This document shows positions 16,027 to 23,523 of a stretch of 32,812 bases of DNA, in pieces. Below the pieces are notes generated by a model. That model did no database searches, had not been told where the DNA came from, and worked only from the letters and a program-made list of their open reading frames with translations. The stretch covers positions 1 through 32,812 of the forward strand of contig JAOPWP010000245.1 of the NCBI GenBank assembly GCA_025965615.1, written 5' to 3'. The position numbers and the translations under genes are program-made. This stretch comes from Frankiales bacterium. Lineage in GTDB: Bacteria; Actinomycetota; Actinomycetes; Mycobacteriales; SCTD01. Position 1 is the stretch's first letter; the number at the start of each line of letters is the position of its first letter.

Positions 16027-17157
16027 ATGAGCGGCTACTTCGACGCCGCTGCCGGGCTCCCCCTGTCAGCAGCCGGCAGGCAGGCCCTGCTCGCCGCGCT
16101 GGACGACGGGTGGGCGGACCCCTCCCGCCTCTACGGAGCGGCGCGCCGGGCCCGCCTCCTGCTCGACGGGGCGCGTGAGTCGGTCGCAGCGTCGCTCGCC
16201 GTCCGGCCCGACGAGGTCTCGTTCACCCCGTCCGGCACGCTCGCGGCGCACCTCGCCGTGCTGGGCACGCTCGCCGGCCGGGCCGCCGTCGGCGGGCACG
16301 TCGTCCAGTCCGCCGTCGAGCACTCGTGCGTCCTGTCGGCCACGGAGCACGCGGCCGCCGACGTGAGCACCGTCGCCGTCGACGCGGTCGGCCGGGTCGA
16401 CGCCCCCGCGTTCGGGGCGGCGCTGCGACCCGACACCGCTCTCGCCTGCCTGATCAGCGCCAGCCACGAGGTCGGCACGGTCCAGCCGGTCGCGGCCGTC
16501 GCCGCCGCCTGCCACGAGGCGCGGGTCCCGCTCCTCGTCGACGCCGCCCAGTCGGTGGGCAGGGTCAGCGTCCCCGCAGGCTGGTCCCTGCTCACGGCCA
16601 GCGCCCGCAAGTGGGGCGGCCCGACCGGCGTGGGCGTGCTGGTCGTCCGCACGGGCACCCGCTGGCGCTCCCCCCTGCCGCCCGACGAGCGCGAGGGCGG
16701 TCGCGTTCCCGGCGCTCCCTCCCTCCCCCTGGTCCTGTCCGCAGCCGTGGCCCTCGAGAGCGCGCTCACCGAGGCCGACGCGGAGCAGGCCCGACTGCGA
16801 CGCCTGGTGGACCGCTTGCGCGAGCAGATCCCGAGGACCGTGCCGGACGTCGAGGTGGTGGGCGACCCGGCCGACCGCCTCCCCCACCTGATGACGTTCT
16901 CCTGCCTCTACCTCGACGGCGAGTCCCTGCTGTCGGCCCTCGACCGCGAGGGGTTCGCGGTCAGCAGCGGCTCGAGCTGCACGGCGTCGACGCTGGAGCC
17001 CAGCCACGTCCTGGCGGCGATGGGAGCGCTGACCTCCGGCAACATCCGGGTGTCGCTGTCGCGCGAGACGACCGAGCAGGACGTGGACCGCTTCCTGTCG
17101 GTCCTGCCCGGGGTCGTGGCCGGACTTCGACGGGACGCTGGGGCGGACGACCTGTGA
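16027..17157 (+). CDS. Cysteine desulfurase (class V aminotransferase family)
   Basis: This PLP enzyme removes sulfur from cysteine to form an enzyme persulfide. The 376-residue product has the PLP lysine K195 (SARKWGG), H99 stacking on the cofactor (VEHS), D172 and Q175 (VDAAQS), and the catalytic C318 in SSGSSCTAS. The IscS motif NNEVGT is replaced by ASHEVGT (H147), a change I associate with an actinobacterial subgroup. Overlap with the following TusA-like gene suggests sulfur is handed to that carrier rather than to an IscU. The frame runs upstream to 15736, but the ATG at 16027 fits the family N-terminus and the -10 position. Confidence 0.9.
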   Translation: MSGYFDAAAGLPLSAAGRQALLAALDDGWADPSRLYGAARRARLLLDGARESVAASLAVRPDEVSFTPSGTLAAHLAVLGTLAGRAAVGGHVVQSAVEHSCVLSATEHAAADVSTVAVDAVGRVDAPAFGAALRPDTALACLISASHEVGTVQPVAAVAAACHEARVPLLVDAAQSVGRVSVPAGWSLLTASARKWGGPTGVGVLVVRTGTRWRSPLPPDEREGGRVPGAPSLPLVLSAAVALESALTEADAEQARLRRLVDRLREQIPRTVPDVEVVGDPADRLPHLMTFSCLYLDGESLLSALDREGFAVSSGSSCTASTLEPSHVLAAMGALTSGNIRVSLSRETTEQDVDRFLSVLPGVVAGLRRDAGADDL

Positions 17158-17396
17158 CCGACGAGCGGGACGTCGTACGTGTCCTCGACTGCCTCGGCCG
17201 GCCCTGCCCCGTCCCGGTGATCGAGCTGGCGCGGGCACTCCCGACCGTGCGGGTCGGCACCGTGATCGACGTGCTCAGCGACGACGCCGCCGCCCGGCTC
17301 GACATCCCGGCCTGGTGCCGTCTGAAGGGCCAGGAGTACGTGGGAGCGACGCCCGCGCCCGCAGGGACGGCCTACCGCGTGCGTCGTGCGAGCTAG
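17154..17396 (+). CDS. TusA-like sulfur carrier protein
   Basis: The 80-residue protein has the TusA signature C-P-x-P (LGRPCPVPVIELARAL, Cys18) after an initial strand, and ends at the usual length for the family. TusA proteins accept a persulfide from a cysteine desulfurase and pass it on, for example to tRNA thiolation or cofactor synthesis. The GTG start overlaps the desulfurase stop by four bases (GTGA), so the two are translationally coupled and probably form a donor-acceptor pair. The final acceptor cannot be named. It ends seven bases from the convergent adoK gene. Confidence 0.88.
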   Translation: MTDERDVVRVLDCLGRPCPVPVIELARALPTVRVGTVIDVLSDDAAARLDIPAWCRLKGQEYVGATPAPAGTAYRVRRAS

Positions 17397-17402
17397 GGCC
17401 CG

Positions 17403-18365
17403 TCAGGGCATGTGCGGCGCGACCTCCGCAGCAGCGTCGTCGCCGTAGGCCTGCGCCAGACGGCTGGAGAAGCCGGCCGCCGTGAAGGCGTACTCCTGGG
17501 TGCCGACGGTCTCGAGGACGAAGGTCGCCAGCACGGCTCCCACCTGCGCCGCCCGCTCCAGCGAGAGCCCCCACCCGGTCGCCGTGAGGAACCCGGCCCG
17601 GAACCCGTCACCGACGCCGGTCGGGTCGGTGAGCTCGGACGCCCGAGCGGCAGCCACGCGGATCGGCTCCTCCCCCGTGCGCTCGACCAGCAGGCCGTCG
17701 GCGCCCGAGGTCGTGATCCGGGTACCGACCCGGTCGAGCACCTCGTCGGCGCTCCACCCGGTCTTGTCGCGCACCAGCTGCGCCTCGTAGGCGTTGTGGA
17801 GCAGGTAGGTCGCGCCGTCGACGAGGGCTCGGATCGCCTCGCCGTCGAGGAACGCGAGCTGCTGCGACGGGTCCGCGGCGAACGGGACACCACGGTCGCG
17901 GCAGCTCGCGGAGTGGCGCAGCATCGCCCCCGGGTCGTCCGGTGCGATGACGACCAGGTCGACCTCACCGACGTCAGCGATGTCGATGTGCGCCGCCTCG
18001 GACATGGCACCGGGGTAGAAGGTGGCGATCTGAGCGTGGTCCAGGTCGGTGGTGCAGGTGAACCGGGCAGACGCCTGGTCGGCGCTGACCCGCACGTGGC
18101 TCGTGTCGACCGCGTGGTCCTGGAGCCACGTCAGGTAGTCGGCCGAGTCCTTGCCGACCGCTCCGACGAGGAGCGGGCGGGCACCGAGCACCCCCATGCC
18201 GAAGGCGATGTTGGCCCCCGTCCCGCCGCGACGGACCTGCAGGTCGCTGGCCAGGAAGGACAGCGAGACGTGGCTGAGCTGGTCGGCGAGAAGGGACTCG
18301 GAGAACCGGCCCTGGAAGGTGAAGAGGTGGTCGGTCGCGATGGACCCGGCGACGGCGATGCGCAT
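17403..18365 (-). CDS. adoK: Adenosine kinase, PfkB family
   Basis: The 320-residue product closely resembles M. tuberculosis AdoK (Rv2202c), a PfkB-family kinase that phosphorylates adenosine to AMP. Shared segments include the GSIATDHL start, GRFSE, LSHVSLSFL, RFTCTTDLDHAQIATFYPGAMSEA, FAADPSQQLA and DPTGVGDGFRAGF. The substrate-side GG is at 47-48 and the catalytic base is D253 in the anion-hole motif GVGD. The ATG is six bases after TAGTTT with no ribosome-binding site. Similar family members act on ribose or fructose, but the similarity here is strong enough to favour adenosine. Confidence 0.9.
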   Translation of the reverse strand: MRIAVAGSIATDHLFTFQGRFSESLLADQLSHVSLSFLASDLQVRRGGTGANIAFGMGVLGARPLLVGAVGKDSADYLTWLQDHAVDTSHVRVSADQASARFTCTTDLDHAQIATFYPGAMSEAAHIDIADVGEVDLVVIAPDDPGAMLRHSASCRDRGVPFAADPSQQLAFLDGEAIRALVDGATYLLHNAYEAQLVRDKTGWSADEVLDRVGTRITTSGADGLLVERTGEEPIRVAAARASELTDPTGVGDGFRAGFLTATGWGLSLERAAQVGAVLATFVLETVGTQEYAFTAAGFSSRLAQAYGDDAAAEVAPHMP

Positions 18366-18371
18366 CCGGCG

Positions 18372-18377
18372 AAACTA
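18372..18377 (-). promoter_or_regulatory. -10-like TAGTTT, leaderless start at 18365
   Basis: TAGTTT on the minus strand ends six bases before the adoK ATG; no Shine-Dalgarno sequence is present. Confidence 0.55.
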
Positions 18378-18467
18378 CCGGTGCGCGCGGGCGGCCCTGT
18401 TCCGGCGCGCGCACGTTACCGATCCGTAGGCCTTGCGTCGCGGCAGTGCCTGGCCCACGGTCGGTGC

Positions 18468-18668
18468 ATGACCACATCGACACCTGTTCCCGCTGACGTC
18501 GAGCCCTCGTCGATCATCGACCTCTTGCAGGACTGCCGAGAGGTCACGGGCGTCCTGGGCGGGGCGGCGCCGGTCGTCCGGCTCCCCGCGGCGCGGGCCC
18601 CGAGGCGCGTCGACATCGACGCCCTGACCGCCTCCGGCCTCGACGGCTACGGCGACTACGGCAGCTAG
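18468..18668 (+). CDS. Possible small orphan protein, 66 residues
   Basis: An ATG-started frame encodes 66 residues: a Ser/Thr/Pro-rich start, SSIIDLLQDCREVTGVLGG, an Arg/Pro/Ala-rich middle, and a glycine- and tyrosine-rich end (SGLDGYGDYGS). Third codon positions are strongly G/C over most of the frame, as in real genes here. There is no ribosome-binding site, and the nearest hexamer before the start (CACGGT, six bases away) lacks the first T of a good -10. I do not recognise it. It lies alone between divergent adoK and the convergent thiolase. It could be a real small gene or chance. Confidence 0.45.
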   Translation: MTTSTPVPADVEPSSIIDLLQDCREVTGVLGGAAPVVRLPAARAPRRVDIDALTASGLDGYGDYGS

Positions 18669-18675
18669 GACGGCC

Positions 18676-18694
18676 GCCGGGCCTGCGACCCGGC
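18676..18694 (-). terminator. Hairpin at the thiolase stop
   Basis: A 6-bp stem (GCCGGG/CCCGGC) with a seven-base loop lies between the possible 66-residue gene and the convergent thiolase, touching the thiolase stop codon. No T-run. Confidence 0.35.
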
Positions 18695-19869
18695 TAAACC
18701 CGCTCGACCAGCATGCTGGCGCCCTGGCCGACGCCCACGCACATGGTGGCCAGGCCCCGCTGGCCCTGCTCCCGCTCCAGGCGCCCGAGCAGGGTGACCA
18801 GCAGGCGAGCTCCGCTGGAGCCCAGCGGGTGCCCGAGGGCGATGGCGCCACCGTCGGCGTTGGTGGTCTCGAGGTCCAGGCCGAGCCGGCGGGCACTGGC
18901 GAGGACCTGGACGGCGAAGGCCTCGTTGAACTCGACGGCGTCGAGCTGGCTGACGTCCCAGCCGGCTCGGGCCAGGGCCTTCTGCGTGGCGGGGACCGGG
19001 CCGAGGCCCATGAGCTGCGGCTCCACGCCTGCAGCGGCGCTCGTCACGACGCGAGCCCGAGGAGTCAGGCCCAGACGTTCCACGGCCCCCTCGCTCGCGA
19101 CGACGAGGGCACTCGCACCGTCCGACAGCGGGCTGGAGGTGCCGGCCGTGACGACCCCGTCCTTGACGAAGGCCGGCTTGAGGGCAGCGAGCTTGTCCAT
19201 GGTCGTCGCCCGCGGGGTCTCGTCGGCCGTGACGTCGCCCTTGGCAGTGGCGACGGGGACCAGCTCGGCGTCGAACGCGCCGTTGGCGATGGCCTTGGCC
19301 GCCCGCTCCTGGCTCTGCAGGCCGTAGGCGTCGGAGTCCTCGCGGGTGATGCCGTCGAGTTCGGCCACCCGCTCGGCGGTCTCGCCCAGGGTGATCGTGT
19401 GCTCGGGGTCGTGGCGGCTGTTCACGAAGCGCCACCCGAGGGCGGTGTCGTGGATCTCGCCCGGCTTGGCCCACGGCGTGCCGGGCTTGCTCATCACCCA
19501 CGGCGCCCGGGTCATCGACTCGACCCCGCCCGCGACGACGATCTCGGCCTCGCCCGACTTGATGGCCTGCGCGGCGCTGGCGATGGCGGTCAGCCCTGAG
19601 GCGCAGAGCCGGTTGACGGTGTAGGCGCTCACCCCCGTCGGGAGCCCGGCCAGCAGCGACGCCATGCGGGCGACGTTGCGGTTGTCCTCACCTGCCTGGT
19701 TGGCGCAACCGAGGATCACCTCGTCGACGAGGGCTGGGTCGACGCCGGCACGGCGGACCGCCTCGCCGACGACCAGCGCGGCCAGGTCGTCGGCCCGCAC
19801 CGACGACAGCGCGCCGCCGTAGCGACCGACGGGGGTACGGACTCCACCTACCAGGAACGCCTCAGCCAT
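18694..19869 (-). CDS. Acetyl-CoA C-acyltransferase (thiolase)
   Basis: The 391-residue product is a complete thiolase. It has the nucleophile C89 (NRLCASG), the H347 motif (GGAIALGHPLGSSGARL) and the second catalytic cysteine C377 (MCVGVGQGASM). Thiolases cleave 3-ketoacyl-CoA in fatty-acid oxidation, or condense acetyl-CoA; sequence alone does not separate FadA-, PcaF- and PhaA-type uses here. No fatty-acid oxidation partner gene is adjacent, so it is probably expressed alone. The ATG is six bases after TAGGAT, without a ribosome-binding site. Confidence 0.93.
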   Translation of the reverse strand: MAEAFLVGGVRTPVGRYGGALSSVRADDLAALVVGEAVRRAGVDPALVDEVILGCANQAGEDNRNVARMASLLAGLPTGVSAYTVNRLCASGLTAIASAAQAIKSGEAEIVVAGGVESMTRAPWVMSKPGTPWAKPGEIHDTALGWRFVNSRHDPEHTITLGETAERVAELDGITREDSDAYGLQSQERAAKAIANGAFDAELVPVATAKGDVTADETPRATTMDKLAALKPAFVKDGVVTAGTSSPLSDGASALVVASEGAVERLGLTPRARVVTSAAAGVEPQLMGLGPVPATQKALARAGWDVSQLDAVEFNEAFAVQVLASARRLGLDLETTNADGGAIALGHPLGSSGARLLVTLLGRLEREQGQRGLATMCVGVGQGASMLVERV

Positions 19870-19875
19870 GGTCCG

Positions 19876-19881
19876 ATCCTA
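19876..19881 (-). promoter_or_regulatory. -10-like TAGGAT, leaderless start at 19869
   Basis: TAGGAT on the minus strand ends six bases before the thiolase ATG. It lies just below the erpA terminator, so the thiolase has its own promoter. Confidence 0.55.
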
Positions 19882-19899
19882 GGGGAGGCCGGACGTGCC

Positions 19900-19932
19900 G
19901 ACGGCGCCGGTCCCCGAGGGGCCGGCGCCGTC
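19900..19932 (-). terminator. Strong nested hairpin after erpA
   Basis: A perfect 11-bp stem (GACGGCGCCGG/CCGGCGCCGTC) encloses a bulged T and a CCCC-gag-GGGG inner stem. It lies about 40 bases downstream of the erpA stop and separates erpA from the thiolase gene. No T-run. Confidence 0.8.
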
Positions 19933-19973
19933 GATGCAGCGTGAGACAGGTGCCGAAGGTCAGTCCTGCTCGG

Positions 19974-20357
19974 TCAGTGGAAGGACTCGCCGCAGGCGCA
20001 GGAGCCACCGGCGTTGGGGTTGTCGATCGTGAAGCCCTGCTTCTCGATGGTGTCGACGAAGTCGATCGTCGCGCCAGCGAGGTAGGGCACGCTCATGCGG
20101 TCGACGACGACCTTGACGCTGCCGTCCTCGCCGTAGGACTGGACCGCGTCGCCGTCGAGCGAGCGCTCGTCGAAGAACAGCTGGTAGCGCAGGCCCGAGC
20201 AGCCACCGGGCTGCACGGCGACGCGCAGTGCCAGGTCGTCACGACCCTCCTGCGACAGCAGGGCCTTGACCTTGGCGGCAGCCGGGTCCGACAGGACGAC
20301 GCCGACGGCGGACTCGGGAGCAGCGGTCTCGGGAGAGGTGGTCTCCGGGGCGGTCAT
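19974..20357 (-). CDS. erpA: Iron-sulfur cluster insertion protein, HesB/IscA family
   Basis: A-type carriers hold an iron-sulfur cluster and pass it to apo-proteins. The 127-residue product has the three invariant cysteines: C53 (GGCSGLRY) and C120/C122 (GGSCACGESF). The first 20 residues are a Thr/Pro/Glu-rich extension. The ATG follows GGAGG (20362-20366) by four bases. M. tuberculosis Rv2204c, the ErpA-like protein, likewise sits next to glycerate kinase Rv2205c, which supports the call. It is 63 bases downstream of that gene here and probably shares its transcript. Confidence 0.92.
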   Translation of the reverse strand: MTAPETTSPETAAPESAVGVVLSDPAAAKVKALLSQEGRDDLALRVAVQPGGCSGLRYQLFFDERSLDGDAVQSYGEDGSVKVVVDRMSVPYLAGATIDFVDTIEKQGFTIDNPNAGGSCACGESFH

Positions 20358-20420
20358 GGGGCCTCCGTGGGGCTCGCCGGCGCACTCGGTGTCGAGTGGG
20401 CCGGATGGGTGTCCTCCGTG

Positions 20421-21578
20421 TCAACGCACAGGCGCGCCGGACCCTTCCACTGTCGCACGACCTGGCGGGGACCACTGCCGGGCGACCCGCCCGGTCAACG
20501 CCTCGAGCTCCTCGGCCGGGCGCGCCATCGCCTCCTCGACGCCGCAGGCGTCCTCGAGGGAGTAGGCCGCCTCGATGCCTGCCGCAGCGAGCTCGCGACG
20601 GCCGACCCGGACCGACCCCGCGACGACCAGGCACGGGACCGCCTGCTCCCCGGCGAGCCTCGCCACGCCGGCGACCACCTTGCCGGCGAGGCTGGAGCCG
20701 TCGAAGGTCCCCTCCCCCGAGACGACCAGATCGGCCGCCGCCACCCGCTCGGCCAGCCTCACCGCCTCCACGACGAGGGCGAGGCCCGAGGTGCGGGTCG
20801 CTCCCAGCGCGAGCAGGGCAGCCGCTGTCCCGCCACCCGCTCCGGCACCAGGCGCGTCCCGCACGCTCACGCCCTGGCGCTCCTCCAGGACGTCGGCCCA
20901 GCGGGCGAGGGCGTCGTCGAGCAGCGCGACGTCCTCCCGGGTCGCCCCCTTCTGCGGACCGAACACGGCCGTGGCCCCGCGCAGGCCCAGCAGCGGGCTG
21001 TCGACGTCCGTGGCCGCCACCAGCTCGACCGCGGCGAGCCTGGGGTCGAGGCTGCCGTCGAGGCTGGCCAGCCCCCGCAGCGCACCGCCACCCGGCCCCA
21101 GCTCGTGCCCTCCGGCGTCCCGGAGGACCAGGCCGAGCGCCACGAGCAGTCCGGCCCCGCCGTCGTTGGTCGCGGTCCCGCCGAGTCCCACGACGATGCG
21201 GGTCGCCCCCGCGTCCAGGGCTGCCCGCACGAGCTCCCCCACCCCGTACGACGTGCTGCTGCCCACATCGCGATCAGCCGGGGTCACCAGGTGCAGGCCG
21301 CACGCTGCCGCGCTCTCGACGTAGGCCGTCACGCCGTCGACCAGCAGGTCGGCCGAGACCGGGCGGCCGAGGGGGTCGCGGACGGTCACCTCGAGCCGGC
21401 GCGCCTCCGGCAGCGCGGCGGCCAGCACGTCGACGAAGCCGGGGCCGCCGTCGGACAGGGGTGCGAGGTCGAGCACGTCGGCCGGTGTGCAGGCACGCCA
21501 CCCGGCAGCCATGGCCTCCGCGGCCGCGGCCGGGCTCAGGGTGCCGCCGAAGCCGTCAGGAGCGATGAGCACGCGCAC
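20421..21578 (-). CDS. Glycerate kinase
   Basis: This is a GlxK-type glycerate kinase, phosphorylating D-glycerate and feeding photorespiration-like or glyoxylate carbon into glycolysis. The 385-residue product starts MRVLIAPDGFGGTLSPAAAAEAM and contains the family segments LSDGGPGFVDVL, ESAAACGLHLV, GLGGTATNDGGAG, FGPQKGA and VVSGEGTFDGSSLAGK. It is complete and of normal length. The GTG at 21578 has GAGGG seven bases upstream; a second GTG two codons later is possible. It is divergent from nadA. Confidence 0.93.
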   Translation of the reverse strand: MRVLIAPDGFGGTLSPAAAAEAMAAGWRACTPADVLDLAPLSDGGPGFVDVLAAALPEARRLEVTVRDPLGRPVSADLLVDGVTAYVESAAACGLHLVTPADRDVGSSTSYGVGELVRAALDAGATRIVVGLGGTATNDGGAGLLVALGLVLRDAGGHELGPGGGALRGLASLDGSLDPRLAAVELVAATDVDSPLLGLRGATAVFGPQKGATREDVALLDDALARWADVLEERQGVSVRDAPGAGAGGGTAAALLALGATRTSGLALVVEAVRLAERVAAADLVVSGEGTFDGSSLAGKVVAGVARLAGEQAVPCLVVAGSVRVGRRELAAAGIEAAYSLEDACGVEEAMARPAEELEALTGRVARQWSPPGRATVEGSGAPVR

Positions 21579-21628
21579 CCGGTCACCCTCGCACGACCTG
21601 CCGGGAAGGGGCCTGCCTGCTCCCGTGT

Positions 21629-21634
21629 TATCGT
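21629..21634 (+). promoter_or_regulatory. Possible -10 (TATCGT) for nadA
   Basis: TATCGT would place transcription start near 21641 and give a leader of about 37 bases before the GAGGAG ribosome-binding site at 21665-21670. No clear -35. Confidence 0.3.
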
Positions 21635-21677
21635 CTTTGCGACGCTATCCCGGGGCGTCCGGACGAGGAGCCCTTCC

Positions 21678-22892
21678 GTGACGCCAACCTCCGCGACGGC
21701 CCCCGCTTCGACGCCGCCGTCCGAGCTCGACCTCATGCCCGGCGTCACGGCGACCCCGCTCGCCCTGCTGTTGCTCGGCCGGCAGCGCGACCCCGACTCC
21801 GAGCGCGGCGTCGACTGTCCCGGCGAACTCCCGGCGGCCTCCGACCCCACCCTCGTCGAGCGCGCACGTGCCGCGAAGGCGGCGCTCGGTGACCGGGTCT
21901 TCGTCCTCGGCCACCACTACCAGCGCGACGAGGTGATCGCCTTCGCCGACGTGACGGGTGACAGCTTCCGGCTGGCCCAGCAGGCGGCCGCCCGCCCGGA
22001 GGCCGAGTTCATCGTCTTCTGCGGCGTGCACTTCATGGCCGAGTCCGCCGACATCCTCACCGGGCCCGGCCAGGCGGTGCTGCTGCCTGATCTCGCCGCC
22101 GGGTGCTCGATGGCCGACATGGCGACCTTCGAGCAGGTCGAGCGGTGCTGGGAGGACCTCACCGCCGCCGGCGTCGCGGACGACACCGTGCCGGTGAGCT
22201 ACATGAACTGCAGCGCCGCGATCAAGGGGTTCACCGGGCGCCACGGCGGCACCATCTGCACGTCGTCCAACGCCAAGCGCGCGCTCGACTGGGCCCTCGC
22301 CCGCGGCACGAAGGTGCTGTTCATGCCAGACCAGCACCTCGGGCGCAACACCGCCGTCCTCGAGATGGGGCTGACCCTCGAGGACTGCGTGGTCTACGAC
22401 CCGCACAAGCCCGGAGGCGGCCTGACGGCTGCCCAGCTGCAGGCGGCCACGATGATCCTGTGGAAGGGGCACTGCTCGGTCCACGGGCGGTTCACGGTCG
22501 ACTCCGTGCGCGACGTGCGCGAGCGGGTCCCGGGGGTGAACGTCCTCGTGCATCCCGAGTGCAAGCACGAGGTGGTCCAGGCGGCCGACCTGGTGGGCTC
22601 GACGGAGTTCATCATCAGGACCCTCGACGCCGCCCCGGCCGGCAGTGCCTGGGCGATCGGCACCGAGCTGAACCTGGTCCGGCGCCTCGCGAAGGCGCAC
22701 CCCGACAAGACCGTCGTCTTCCTCGACAAGACCGTGTGCTTCTGCTCGACCATGAACCGCATCGACCTCCCGCACCTGGTGTGGACGCTCGAGTCGCTCG
22801 TCGAGGGGCGGGTGGTCAACCAGATCACCGTGGAGCCCGAGACGGCCCGCTACGCCAAGGCCGCCCTCGACCAGATGCTCGCGCTCCCCTGA
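21678..22892 (+). CDS. nadA: Quinolinate synthase
   Basis: NadA condenses iminoaspartate with dihydroxyacetone phosphate to quinolinate in NAD synthesis, using a 4Fe-4S cluster. From the GTG at 21678 (GAGGAG seven bases upstream) it has 404 residues; the open frame runs far upstream only as shadow. Family landmarks are GHHYQRDEV, DSFRLAQQA, the cysteine segments FCGVHFMAES, NCSAAIKGF and CFCSTMNRIDLPHL, and HPECKHEV. The first 70 residues are an extension common in actinobacteria. nadB and nadC do not follow, so this nadA is separated from the rest of the pathway. Confidence 0.95.
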   Translation: MTPTSATAPASTPPSELDLMPGVTATPLALLLLGRQRDPDSERGVDCPGELPAASDPTLVERARAAKAALGDRVFVLGHHYQRDEVIAFADVTGDSFRLAQQAAARPEAEFIVFCGVHFMAESADILTGPGQAVLLPDLAAGCSMADMATFEQVERCWEDLTAAGVADDTVPVSYMNCSAAIKGFTGRHGGTICTSSNAKRALDWALARGTKVLFMPDQHLGRNTAVLEMGLTLEDCVVYDPHKPGGGLTAAQLQAATMILWKGHCSVHGRFTVDSVRDVRERVPGVNVLVHPECKHEVVQAADLVGSTEFIIRTLDAAPAGSAWAIGTELNLVRRLAKAHPDKTVVFLDKTVCFCSTMNRIDLPHLVWTLESLVEGRVVNQITVEPETARYAKAALDQMLALP

Positions 22893-22905
22893 TCCGCGGT
22901 ACGGC

Positions 22906-22927
22906 CCGACGGCCCCTGGCCCGTCGG
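22906..22927 (+). terminator. Hairpin between nadA and the DUF3043 gene
   Basis: A perfect 7-bp stem (CCGACGG/CCGTCGG) with an eight-base loop starts 14 bases after the nadA stop and ends directly against the TAGTCT hexamer. It probably terminates nadA transcription. Confidence 0.5.
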
Positions 22928-22933
22928 TAGTCT
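22928..22933 (+). promoter_or_regulatory. -10-like TAGTCT, leaderless start at 22940
   Basis: TAGTCT ends six bases before the GTG of a seven-codon ORF and 26 bases before the GTG of the DUF3043 gene. Its distance to the short ORF matches that of the other leaderless starts in this window. Confidence 0.5.
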
Positions 22934-22939
22934 GGGGAC

Positions 22940-22963
22940 GTGACGACTGCGGCGCGCCTGTGA
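22940..22963 (+). CDS. Seven-codon leaderless upstream ORF
   Basis: GTG ACG ACT GCG GCG CGC CTG TGA encodes MTTAARL. The GTG is where transcription would start from the TAGTCT hexamer, and the TGA overlaps the GTG of the DUF3043 gene (GTGA). The downstream start has no ribosome-binding site, so its translation may depend on ribosomes ending this short ORF. Too short for statistical support. Confidence 0.4.
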   Translation: MTTAARL

Positions 22964-23505
22964 CCACCCCCACCGGCAAGGGCCGTCCGACGCCCAAGCG
23001 CAGTGAGGCCCAGGGCCGGCGCACCGGCCCCGTCGCCCCTCCCCCGCAGACCCGCAAGGAAGCGGCGCAGCGGCAGCGCGAGGCAGCCGCCGCCTCCCGT
23101 ACCCGGATCAAGGAGGGCGCGGCCCGCGGCGAGGACCGCTACCTGGCCCCCCGCGACGCCGGACCGGTCCGGGCGGCGGTGCGCGACGTGGTCGACTCCC
23201 GGCGCAACGTCGGGGTCCTGCTGCTGCCGCTCGCGGTGATCCTCGTCGTCGCACAGGTGACCGCGAGCGCGACGGGCAACCTGCGGATCTTCGACCTGGC
23301 GCTGCTGCTCTGGCTCTCGGGGCTGCTGGTGCTGGCCGTCGACCTCGTGGTGACCGCCGTCGCGATCCGCGGGGTGGCTCGCGAGCTGGCCCCGGGCGAG
23401 CGCACCGGGCGGCACATCGGCTACGGGCTGCTGCGGTCCACCGTGATCCGCCGCTTCCGCCTCCCGCCCGCCCGGGTGTCACCCGGACGAGCCGCCAAGA
23501 CCTGA
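22960..23505 (+). CDS. DUF3043 membrane protein
   Basis: The 181-residue product belongs to the actinobacterial DUF3043 family, recognised by GKGRPTPKRSEAQ near the N-terminus, the basic coiled segment TRKEAAQRQREAAAASRTRIKEG broken by glycines, and DSRRNVGVLLLP before the first membrane helix. Two helices lie at about 84-102 and 109-135; the C-terminus is basic (GYGLLRSTVIRRFRLPPARV). The function is unknown. The GTG at 22960 lacks a ribosome-binding site and overlaps the stop of the seven-codon ORF. The next gene, an aldo/keto reductase, has its own putative promoter. Confidence 0.88.
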   Translation: MTTPTGKGRPTPKRSEAQGRRTGPVAPPPQTRKEAAQRQREAAAASRTRIKEGAARGEDRYLAPRDAGPVRAAVRDVVDSRRNVGVLLLPLAVILVVAQVTASATGNLRIFDLALLLWLSGLLVLAVDLVVTAVAIRGVARELAPGERTGRHIGYGLLRSTVIRRFRLPPARVSPGRAAKT

Positions 23506-23511
23506 CCGACG

Positions 23512-23517
23512 TACGGT
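23512..23517 (+). promoter_or_regulatory. -10-like TACGGT, leaderless start at 23524
   Basis: TACGGT ends six bases before the ATG of the aldo/keto reductase gene, with no Shine-Dalgarno sequence. It lies in the 18-base gap after the DUF3043 gene. Confidence 0.55.
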
Positions 23518-23523
23518 CAGGGC

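Noticed and set aside
19941-21677. Long in-frame extension upstream of nadA
   Set aside because: It is antisense to erpA and glycerate kinase. The GTG at 21678 with a good ribosome-binding site is the real nadA start.
21645-23111. 488-codon open frame on the minus strand
   Set aside because: Antisense to nadA and the start of the DUF3043 gene; no recognisable domain.
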